From an uncultured Bacteroidales bacterium (lineage in GTDB: Bacteria > Bacteroidota > Bacteroidia > Bacteroidales > Muribaculaceae), in contig USHH01000051.1 in assembly GCA_900554345.1 (NCBI GenBank), forward strand, positions 1-11,341: 11,341 nt of DNA, given 5' to 3'. The translations under genes were made by a program, and so were the position numbers. Shown in pieces: positions 1 to 6,609 of the stretch; position 1 is the first letter of the stretch, and the number at the start of each line of letters is the position of its first letter. Under the pieces are notes generated by a model that worked only from the letters and a program-made list of their open reading frames with translations, made no database searches and was not told the origin of the DNA.

Positions 1-30
1 GCGGCAGCAGGCGTGAAGCCCCGCTGCCGC
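1..30 (-). terminator. Hairpin downstream of the PPIase gene, probable terminator
   Basis: Bases 1-8 (GCGGCAGC) and 23-30 (GCTGCCGC) are perfect reverse complements. A further 3-bp inner pairing (10-12 with 18-20) sits around a 5-nt loop. The hairpin begins 30 nt past the stop codon of the minus-strand PPIase gene, the same distance as the clear clpX terminator from its stop. Any T-run on the minus strand would fall outside the window, so the terminator call cannot be completed here. Confidence 0.5.
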
Positions 31-60
31 GCTCGTGTGATGCGAAAATCCGCAGTGGTC

Positions 61-1995
61 TCAATTGCGTTTTATTTTCTTTAGTTCCTTTTCGTTGACC
101 GTTACGGGATAGGTGTCCTTGAGGCGTGCCACCCACTCATCCATCAATACGTTCTGGTAGTCGCTGATCACCTGGCCCTTGACATCGCTGACCTCCTCGG
201 GCACCTCTATGAGTCGGGGCTCATAGAGGAAGATGTCGGTGAAGCTGCCTGTGGGCCTGGCGGTGCCGGTGGCGAAGAAGAGGGCGTCGACCTGGGGATT
301 GGCGCCCTTGGCCACGAGCACCCTTTCGGCCTGGGCCTTACCGGGGAACTCCCTGCGGATGGTGACGCCTATGGTGTCGCCGCCCAGAGTGTTGAGACGC
401 TCCTTCACGAGGGCGGTGACGGAGTCGCCGACAGTCTGCACGAGATAGCCCTTCACCCTCGGGGCGTCCCACTTATACTCGTCGCGGTGGGAGGCGAAAT
501 ATTTCTCGAGGCCCTCCTTGTCGCGCGAGGCCTTCTCCCATGCCATCTGGTTGCTGATGTTGAAGAGGAGGGTGCCCTCGCAGTATTCGTTGAGCAGATT
601 GCGGTAGTCGTCGTTGACGGCGGCGAGTGCCTCCTCCTCGGCGTCGAGGAGCTTGCGGTTGGCCAGGCGTTCCCACGAGAGGTCGAAGATATCGCGTGCG
701 GCATCGGCGTCGGCGCCCTTGGCGGGAGCCATCATGGCGATGAGCTCGGAGGCCGGCAGCGGCTTGCCGTCGATCGCGGCTATGGCCATGTCGCCGTCGG
801 GAGCGGTGGAGAAGCGGCTGATGTAGACGGAGTCGAGGCCGTTGGCGAGCGCCTCGCGCATGGCGGCGAGGTTGGCGGAGTTGAGGTCGGTGTCATGCTT
901 TCTTGCCATCAGCTCGTTGTGATGCCGGCGCACCATGCGGTGACGGGCGTCCTGCGGCGACTGCATCTTCCGGAGCACCTCGGCCTTCACCTGCTCGGCG
1001 GGCACCGACTTGCGGGCATCGAGCTTCTTGATGATATGCCAGCCGAACTGCGACTCGAAGGGAGCCGTGATGTCGCCGGGAGCGGCTGCGAAAGGCACCG
1101 AGTCGAAAGCGGCCACCATCTCGCCTGAGCCGAACCAGGGAAGCAGGCCGCCCTGACGTCCGGAGTTCTTGTCGTCGGAGAGCTGCGCCGCAAGCTTCTC
1201 AAACTGTCGGGGGTCGTCTTTCACGATATTGTAGATGCTGTCGATCTGCCGGCGCACCTCGGCCTTCTGTTCTGCCGTGGCGTTCTTGGGCAGCATCTTG
1301 AGGATATGCTCCACTTTCACCTGGCCGCGTGCGGGGCGGTGCTTGCCGCCGAGAAGTATATGATAGCCGACTCCGGAGTCGATCACGTCGGAGAGCTCAC
1401 CCTCGGCGAGGGCATAGACGGCTGTCTCGAAGGGATATGGAAACTTGCCGGCGGCGATGTAGCCGAGATGGCCGTGGTTGGTCTTCGCCGAGCGGTCCTG
1501 GCTGAACCGCACCGCTATGTCGTCGAAAGTGGCGTCGCCGTCGGCGATCACCTTGCGCAGGCTGTCGGCGAGGGCCTTGGCCTTGACATTGTCGGCGTGC
1601 CGGCGTGTCTTGCCGATCATGATATGGCTGGCCTCCACTTCCTCGTCCATGCGGGCCATGGTCTCGTCGACGAATGAGAGGATATAGGTGCTGTCGTTGA
1701 GATAGGGAGCGGCGAGCTCGTCGCGATACTGCATCGTCTCCTTGACGTAGGATGCGGCGGTGTCGAGGCCGTGGGCGCGGGCGTCGGCCACCTTCAGCTT
1801 ATAGATCTTGAAGGTCTCCACGTAGTCTTCGAGCGACTGCGGCTCTATCTGCTGCTTGCTGTTTTTGTTGTAAAGATATTCAAATTCCGATTTAGGCACG
1901 TCAACGCCGTTGACGGTCATGATGACAGGGTCTTTGGCAGCCCAGGCCAACCCGCATGCGGCGAGGCCGAAGGGAATGACAATCTTTTTTTTCAT
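61..1995 (-). CDS. Exported peptidyl-prolyl cis-trans isomerase with two parvulin (PpiC/SurA-type) domains
   Basis: This 644-residue protein probably catalyses prolyl cis-trans isomerisation and acts as a chaperone for proteins in the cell envelope. Parvulin domain 1 spans about residues 119-219: H124-I-M, the S165/D167/S169 segment, H176-L-G-Y and the closing G210-Y-H-I-L. Domain 2 spans about 226-326: H230-I-L, S273/D275/S278, G-G-L-L-P-W-F and F317-G-W-H-I-I. The N-terminus has three lysines and a short hydrophobic stretch. It can be read as a type I signal (AWA-AK, residues 17-21) or as a lipobox (LAAC, Cys14). The remaining 320 residues are helical, charged and without a named domain I can recognise, ending in a lysine-rich tail. 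Family assignment is strong; equivalence to E. coli SurA (428 residues, different layout) is not established. It follows recQ after 125 bp, with no convincing promoter in the gap. Confidence 0.9.
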   Translation of the reverse strand: MKKKIVIPFGLAACGLAWAAKDPVIMTVNGVDVPKSEFEYLYNKNSKQQIEPQSLEDYVETFKIYKLKVADARAHGLDTAASYVKETMQYRDELAAPYLNDSTYILSFVDETMARMDEEVEASHIMIGKTRRHADNVKAKALADSLRKVIADGDATFDDIAVRFSQDRSAKTNHGHLGYIAAGKFPYPFETAVYALAEGELSDVIDSGVGYHILLGGKHRPARGQVKVEHILKMLPKNATAEQKAEVRRQIDSIYNIVKDDPRQFEKLAAQLSDDKNSGRQGGLLPWFGSGEMVAAFDSVPFAAAPGDITAPFESQFGWHIIKKLDARKSVPAEQVKAEVLRKMQSPQDARHRMVRRHHNELMARKHDTDLNSANLAAMREALANGLDSVYISRFSTAPDGDMAIAAIDGKPLPASELIAMMAPAKGADADAARDIFDLSWERLANRKLLDAEEEALAAVNDDYRNLLNEYCEGTLLFNISNQMAWEKASRDKEGLEKYFASHRDEYKWDAPRVKGYLVQTVGDSVTALVKERLNTLGGDTIGVTIRREFPGKAQAERVLVAKGANPQVDALFFATGTARPTGSFTDIFLYEPRLIEVPEEVSDVKGQVISDYQNVLMDEWVARLKDTYPVTVNEKELKKIKRN

Positions 1996-2035
1996 TTGGA
2001 CGGTTGAAAATAGATGCTGTTTTCTTGATTATCGG

Positions 2036-2060
2036 CAGGGGGCGACACAATCCGCCCCTG
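2036..2060 (-). other. Intergenic hairpin between recQ and the PPIase gene
   Basis: On the plus strand CAGGGGGCG (2036-2044) faces CGCCCCTG (2053-2060) across an 8-nt loop, giving an 8-bp GC-rich stem with one bulged base. It lies about 60 nt after the recQ stop and about 40 nt before the PPIase start. No T-run follows on either strand, so it is not a canonical terminator. It could be a weak recQ terminator or a leader structure for the downstream gene. Confidence 0.4.
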
Positions 2061-2120
2061 TCCGCATATAGACTAAACGGCCTCGGCAGCCAAAAATTAT
2101 GAAGCGGAATAAAAAGCTGC

Positions 2121-4298
2121 TTAATTTCCCATCTCGGAGATGAATTTCACCTTCACCAGTCGCACTTCCTGGTCGGAGTAGTCGGAGCCGAGCTCCTCGA
2201 GCAGGAGGTCGATGCTGTCCGACTCCGTCTCGCGCAGGGTGTCGGTGATCTCGTCGACACGGTCGTCGTCGATCACCTCCTCGATGAAGTAGTCGATATT
2301 GAGCTTTATGCCGCTCTCCACGATGGACTCGAGCTCGTCGAGGAGCTCGTCGAAGGAGATTCCCTTGCTGTCGGCAAACTCCTCGAGGTCGATCTTGCGG
2401 TCGACGGCCTGTATCAGGGAGACCTTGAGCTTGCTGCGGCTGTTGGTGGTGCGCACGCGGATATCCTCGGGGCGGGTGATGTCGTTGTCTTCCACATGGC
2501 GCCTGATGAGCTCCACGAATTCCTGGCCGTAGCGTCGGGCCTTTCCGACGCCTACTCCGGGGAGGGCGGCGAGCTCCTCGAGGGTGACGGGATAGAATGT
2601 CGACATGGCCTCGAGCGCGGGGTCCTGGAAGATGACGTAAGGAGGCAGGCTGAGCGAGCGGGCCTTGTGCCTGCGGAGGTCTACGAGCATGGCATAGAGC
2701 GACGGGTCGGTGACCGACGAGGAGCTGTCGTGGCCCCCCAGCTCGAGGCTGACCTCCGAGAAGCTGCGGTCTTTCACCACCATGAATCTCTTCGGACTCT
2801 CCAGAAACGCCCGTCCGGCGTCGGAGACCCGCAGCTGGCCGCAAGAGTCCATGTCGCTGACGAGATATCCCTCGATGACGCCCTGGCGGAGCACGGCCCT
2901 CAGCAGCGTCTCCTCCACGTCGGAGGCGCATCCCACCACCTCGCGTGTGGAGGGGTGCTGCCGGAAAGCGGCGCCCCCTATGCCGCGCATGATGTCGATG
3001 ATGAAGTCGGCCTTGTATTGCTCGCCGAGGCGCATGATGGTCTCGATGGCCCAGCAGAGGAGCTCGGAGGCCTCGGTCTCCTCTCGCGGCGTCAGGCAGT
3101 TGTCGCAGTTGCCGCAGTTGTCGCTCCCGTATCGCTCGCCGAAATAATGGAGCAGGATGCGGCGCCGGCATATCGACGACCGGGCATAGCTCTGTGTCTC
3201 GGCCAGCAGCTGGCGCCCGATCTCCTGCTCGGCGGGTGTCTTGCTCTGCATGAGCTTCTCGAGCTTCTGTATGTCTTTCGGGGAATAGAAGGCTATGCAG
3301 CGTCCCTCTCCCCCGTCGCGTCCGGCGCGCCCTGTCTCCTGATAGTAGCCCTCGAGGCTCTTGGGGATGTCGTAGTGCACCACAAACCTGACGTCGGGCT
3401 TGTCGATGCCCATGCCGAAGGCTATGGTGGCCACGATCACCTGCACGTCTTCCATAAGGAAGGCGTCCTGATTGGCGGCGCGGGTCGCGGCGTCGAGGCC
3501 GGCGTGGTAAGGGAGGGCCTTGATGTCGTTGACGCGCAGGGTGTCGGCGAGCTCCTCCACCTTCTTGCGCGAGAGGCAGTAGACGATGCCCGACTTGCCG
3601 CGCATCCCCTTGATGAAGCGTATCACGTCGCGGTCGATGTCCCTGGTCTTGGGGCGGACCTCGTAATAGAGGTTGTCGCGGTTGAAGCTCGACTTGAAGA
3701 CCTTCGCGTCGAGCATCACGAGGTTCTTCTGTATGTCGTACTGCACCTTCGGCGTGGCCGTGGCGGTCAGGGCGATGAGGGGATGCTGCCCCACCTCGTT
3801 GATGATGGAGCGGATCTTGCGGTATTCGGGACGGAAGTCGTGGCCCCATTCCGAAATGCAGTGTGCCTCGTCGACGGCGTAGAACGAGATTTTGACAGAA
3901 CGCAGGAAATTGATGTTCTCCTCCTTGGTAAACGACTCCGGAGCGACATAGAGAAGCTTGGTGTGGCCGGACGCCACATCCGACTTCACCCTGTCGACCG
4001 CCGCCTTGTTGAGCGAGGAATTGAGGAAATGGGCCACGCCGTCGTCGTCGCCGTAATGGCGCATGGAGTCGACCTGGTTTTTCATCAGGGCGATCAGTGG
4101 CGAGATGACGATGGCAGTGCCTTCCGACATTATGGCGGGAAGCTGGTAGCAGAGCGATTTGCCGCCGCCGGTGGGCATCAGCACGAAGACATCTTCCCCG
4201 GAGAGAAGCGTTGATATGATGTCGAGCTGATTGCCCTTGAACTTTTCAAATCCGAAGTTGTCTTTGAGCGCCTTCAGGATTGCATTCTGGTCTACCAT
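2121..4298 (-). CDS. recQ: ATP-dependent DNA helicase RecQ
   Basis: RecQ is a 3'-to-5' superfamily 2 DNA helicase used in recombination and in repair of stalled forks. The 725-residue product shows the complete core: Walker A M-P-T-G-G-G-K-S (41-48), D143-E-A-H box, the aromatic-rich loop around W151 to R160, and motif VI Q320-E-T-G-R-A-G-R-D. The RecQ zinc-binding cysteines are C377, C395, C398 and C401. A winged-helix region follows (about 405-510), then an HRDC domain (about 533-605) with the G-V-G-V-G-K hairpin. Beyond HRDC there are about 120 further residues, strongly acidic from about 637 on, which make it longer than the 609-residue E. coli enzyme; this extended form is familiar in Bacteroidetes. 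The start follows a -7 promoter element by about 47 nt. It stands alone between the clpX terminator and the PPIase gene. Confidence 0.97.
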   Translation of the reverse strand: MVDQNAILKALKDNFGFEKFKGNQLDIISTLLSGEDVFVLMPTGGGKSLCYQLPAIMSEGTAIVISPLIALMKNQVDSMRHYGDDDGVAHFLNSSLNKAAVDRVKSDVASGHTKLLYVAPESFTKEENINFLRSVKISFYAVDEAHCISEWGHDFRPEYRKIRSIINEVGQHPLIALTATATPKVQYDIQKNLVMLDAKVFKSSFNRDNLYYEVRPKTRDIDRDVIRFIKGMRGKSGIVYCLSRKKVEELADTLRVNDIKALPYHAGLDAATRAANQDAFLMEDVQVIVATIAFGMGIDKPDVRFVVHYDIPKSLEGYYQETGRAGRDGGEGRCIAFYSPKDIQKLEKLMQSKTPAEQEIGRQLLAETQSYARSSICRRRILLHYFGERYGSDNCGNCDNCLTPREETEASELLCWAIETIMRLGEQYKADFIIDIMRGIGGAAFRQHPSTREVVGCASDVEETLLRAVLRQGVIEGYLVSDMDSCGQLRVSDAGRAFLESPKRFMVVKDRSFSEVSLELGGHDSSSSVTDPSLYAMLVDLRRHKARSLSLPPYVIFQDPALEAMSTFYPVTLEELAALPGVGVGKARRYGQEFVELIRRHVEDNDITRPEDIRVRTTNSRSKLKVSLIQAVDRKIDLEEFADSKGISFDELLDELESIVESGIKLNIDYFIEEVIDDDRVDEITDTLRETESDSIDLLLEELGSDYSDQEVRLVKVKFISEMGN

Positions 4299-4345
4299 AG
4301 ACAGGAGAAAATCGTTTAAACTTCACTAATCTGTTGAAAGATATA

Positions 4346-4353
4346 CAAAGTTA
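4346..4353 (-). promoter_or_regulatory. Probable recQ promoter, Bacteroidetes -7 element
   Basis: The minus strand reads TAACTTTG, a perfect match to the Bacteroidetes -7 consensus TAnnTTTG, in an AT-rich gap just after the clpX terminator and 47 nt upstream of the recQ start. No clear TTTG is seen at the expected -33 position (about 20 nt further upstream), so only half the promoter is recognisable. The inferred leader is roughly 40 nt. Confidence 0.6.
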
Positions 4354-4399
4354 AAAAAATTTCCTGTAAAATCTATAAGAAATCGGAGAAAAATCATAT

Positions 4400-4445
4400 A
4401 AAAAAAAGCAGCGGAGCCGCAGTCTCCGTGGAAATGCGGCTCCGC
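4400..4445 (-). terminator. Rho-independent terminator of clpX
   Basis: Reading the minus strand, GCGGAGCCGCA (4445-4435) pairs perfectly with TGCGGCTCCGC (4421-4411): an 11-bp GC-rich stem with a 13-nt loop. Three nucleotides later there is a run of eight T (4407-4400). The stem begins 30 nt after the clpX stop. This is the clearest intrinsic terminator in the window and it separates clpPX from recQ. Confidence 0.93.
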
Positions 4446-4475
4446 GCGATGCGGAGGTATCGGGCTCCGGGTCTC

Positions 4476-5726
4476 TCAGTCGGCCAGGGCTGTCTTCTCG
4501 TAATGCGCCTTCTTCAGCTTCTCGTCTACGTATCTGTCGTCGACCACAAACTTCCTGACGGGCTCGGAGGGGACCTCATACATGGCGTCGACCATGATCG
4601 TCTCCACGATGGAGCGGAGGCCGCGGGCGCCGAGCTTGTATTCGATGGCCTTGTCGACGATGAGGTCGAGGGCCTTGTCGGTGAATTCGAGCTCCACGCC
4701 GTCGAGCAGGAAGAGCTTCTTATACTGTCGGGTGATGGCGTTCTTGGGCTCCGTGAGGATGCGCCGGAGCGCCTCGCGGTCGAGCGGGTCGAGGCTGGTG
4801 AGGATCGGCAGACGGCCGATGATCTCGGGGATGAGGCCAAACGACTTGAGGTCTTGCGGCAGCACGTAGCGCATGAGATTCTCGCGCTGGCGCTTCTTTG
4901 CGGCCTCGTCGTGGCCGTAGCCCACCACGTGGGTGTTGAGACGGGAGGCGATTTTGCGCTCGATGCCGTCGAAGGCGCCGCCGCAGATGAAGAGGATGTT
5001 CTTGGTGTCGACCGGAATCATCTTCTGCTCGGGGTGCTTGCGGCCTCCGTTGGGGGGCACGAGCACCGTGCTCCCCTCGAGGAGTTTGAGGAGGCCCTGC
5101 TGCACACCCTCGCCGCTGACGTCGCGGGTGATGGATGGGTTGTCGCTCTTGCGGGCTATCTTGTCGATCTCGTCGATGAAGACGATGCCGCGCTGTGCCT
5201 TCTCCACGTCGTAGTCACACACCTGGAGCAGGCGGGTGAGCAGCGACTCGATGTCCTCGCCCACATATCCGGCCTCGGTGAGCACCGTGGCGTCGACGAT
5301 GGTGAAGGGCACGTCGAGCAGGCGGGCGATGGTCTTGGCGAGGAGCGTCTTGCCGGTGCCTGTGGGGCCCACGAGGATGATGTTCGACTTCTCGATGTCG
5401 ACGTCATCCTTGGCGTCGGCCTGCTGTATTCGCTTGTAGTGGTTGTAGACGGCCACCGAGAGGTATTTCTTGGCGTCGTCCTGGCCTATCACATATTCGT
5501 CGAGGAAAGCCTTGATCTCCTTCGGCTTCGGAATCTCGCCCGCGGGGGCGTCCTTTCCCCCGTCGGTCTTCCTGCGCGTCTTGAGCTGCGTGTCGCGGGC
5601 CTGGTCGATGAAGGTGATGCAGTCGGTGCAGAGGTTGAGCCCGTCGAGCACCGTCACCACCGGATTCTGCGGAGAGTCGGGCATCCCGCACATCGAGCAT
5701 GAATGTCCTTGTTTTCTTGGAGACAT
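4476..5726 (-). CDS. clpX: ATP-dependent Clp protease ATP-binding subunit ClpX
   Basis: ClpX is the hexameric AAA+ unfoldase that recognises tagged or native substrates and threads them into ClpP in the cytoplasm. The 416-residue product has the N-terminal zinc-binding domain with cysteines C10, C13, C33 and C36. It then has Walker A G120-P-T-G-T-G-K-T, the pore-1 loop G153-Y-V-G, Walker B I-V-F-I-D185-E186, the conserved G-R-L-P with R305, and the sensor-2 motif G366-A-R-G-L-R. The length is normal for the family. The ClpP-docking loop, usually I-G-F, reads V268-G-Y. The gene starts 24 nt after the clpP stop and ends at a strong terminator, so it is surely cotranscribed with clpP. The start is supported by the position of the zinc finger close to the N-terminus. 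Confidence 0.98.
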   Translation of the reverse strand: MSPRKQGHSCSMCGMPDSPQNPVVTVLDGLNLCTDCITFIDQARDTQLKTRRKTDGGKDAPAGEIPKPKEIKAFLDEYVIGQDDAKKYLSVAVYNHYKRIQQADAKDDVDIEKSNIILVGPTGTGKTLLAKTIARLLDVPFTIVDATVLTEAGYVGEDIESLLTRLLQVCDYDVEKAQRGIVFIDEIDKIARKSDNPSITRDVSGEGVQQGLLKLLEGSTVLVPPNGGRKHPEQKMIPVDTKNILFICGGAFDGIERKIASRLNTHVVGYGHDEAAKKRQRENLMRYVLPQDLKSFGLIPEIIGRLPILTSLDPLDREALRRILTEPKNAITRQYKKLFLLDGVELEFTDKALDLIVDKAIEYKLGARGLRSIVETIMVDAMYEVPSEPVRKFVVDDRYVDEKLKKAHYEKTALAD

Positions 5727-5750
5727 AATATATGTGTTGGGTCGGAGTGA

Positions 5751-6467
5751 TTAAGCGTTGTCTTCTTTCTTTCTGGAGTTGACGAGGATCTTGTCGATCA
5801 TGCCGTATTCCTTGGCCTCACGCGCGATCATCCAGTAGTCGCGGTCGGAGTCGGCCTCCACCTTCTCGAAAGGCTGTCCGGAGTGGTCGGAGATGATTCT
5901 GTAGAGCTCTTCCTTGAGCTTTAGGATCTCGCGTGCGGTGATCTCTATGTCGGATGCCTGACCCTGGATGCCGCCCATTGGCTGATGGATCATGACGCGG
6001 GAGTGAGGGAGGGCATATCGCTTACCCTTCTGTCCGGCCACGAGGAGCACGGCGGCCATCGACGCGGCCATGCCGGTGCATATCGTGGAGACGTCGCTGT
6101 TGACATACTGCATGGTGTCGTATATTCCGAGTCCGGCGTAGACGGAGCCGCCGGGAGAGTTGATATATAGCGAGATGTCTTTGTCGGGGTCGATAGAGTC
6201 GAGATAGAGGAGCTGCGCCTGGATGATGTTGGCCGAGGTGTCGGTCACCTGTGTCCCCATGAATATGATGCGGTCCATCATGAGGCGGGAGAAGACGTCC
6301 ATCTGGGTGACGTTGAGCTGACGCTCCTCGAGGATGTATGGATTCATGTAGTCGGCCCGGGGCACTGCGACGCTGTTGTCGATATGGCGGATATATCCGT
6401 CGAGCGTGTTGGAATCGAGGCCCTTGTGGTTCACGGCCCAGTTCCTGAAATCATTGGTCATGTTCAT
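5751..6467 (-). CDS. clpP: ATP-dependent Clp protease proteolytic subunit ClpP
   Basis: ClpP is the barrel-shaped serine peptidase that degrades proteins delivered by ClpX. The 238-residue sequence has the catalytic triad S136 (in G-M-A-A-S-M-A), H161 (in M-I-H-Q-P) and D210. The spacing of 25 and 49 residues is identical to that of E. coli S97/H122/D171 (mature numbering). The oxyanion-loop motif P-G-G-S-V is at 105-109. The N-terminal part before the conserved core is about 25 residues longer than in the E. coli precursor, as in other Bacteroidales; part of it may be a propeptide. An alternative start at 6461 (Met3) is possible, and no Shine-Dalgarno sequence decides between them. The 142-bp gap upstream holds the tig hairpin and only a weak -7-like sequence (TATATCTG, 6513-6506), so clpP may have its own promoter or be read through from tig. 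Confidence 0.97.
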   Translation of the reverse strand: MNMTNDFRNWAVNHKGLDSNTLDGYIRHIDNSVAVPRADYMNPYILEERQLNVTQMDVFSRLMMDRIIFMGTQVTDTSANIIQAQLLYLDSIDPDKDISLYINSPGGSVYAGLGIYDTMQYVNSDVSTICTGMAASMAAVLLVAGQKGKRYALPHSRVMIHQPMGGIQGQASDIEITAREILKLKEELYRIISDHSGQPFEKVEADSDRDYWMIAREAKEYGMIDKILVNSRKKEDNA

Positions 6468-6540
6468 ATTGTTGATATTTGAATTTCAGAGAGCAAAAAG
6501 TGTGCCAGATATATAACAACCGCCGGGGCGAATTGTATGA

Positions 6541-6571
6541 AGCCGCCCCCCGGGAATTGCGGGGAGCGGCT
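6541..6571 (-). terminator. Strong hairpin after tig, possible terminator without a T-run
   Basis: On the minus strand AGCCGCTCCCCG (6571-6560) pairs over all 12 positions, with one G-T wobble, to CGGGGGGCGGCT (6552-6541) around a 7-nt loop. It begins 38 nt after the tig stop codon. The bases that follow on the minus strand (TCATACAATT) are only moderately AT-rich, so termination may be partial or may need a factor, leaving some read-through into clpP. Confidence 0.55.
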
Positions 6572-6609
6572 GGATATGGGTGCCGGGCCGGAGGCCTGTA
6601 AATGGCGGC

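Noticed and set aside
2029..3849. Second minus-strand frame (606 codons) overlapping recQ
   Set aside because: Its translation is rich in R, P, G and H as expected from an out-of-frame reading of GC-rich coding DNA, and it spans the recQ stop and the following gap.
2496..4214. Long plus-strand open frame (572 codons) opposite recQ
   Set aside because: The opposite strand encodes an unmistakable RecQ with all motifs. The antisense frame is a by-product of GC-rich third codon positions, and its translation is low-complexity in V, G, L and E with no family resemblance.
4428..5702. Plus-strand open frame (424 codons) opposite clpX
   Set aside because: It runs through the clpX terminator stem and shows shadow-like composition; clpX is certain on the minus strand.
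5718..5734. Short inverted repeat (ACATA-N3-TATGT) overlapping the clpX start codon
   Set aside because: Arms are only five AT-rich bases and the gap is a 24-bp intra-operon spacer, so chance is the simplest explanation.
6506..6513. Candidate -7 element for clpP (TATATCTG on the minus strand)
   Set aside because: It misses one of six fixed consensus positions and no TTTG lies at a suitable distance upstream, so it is mentioned only within the clpP entry.
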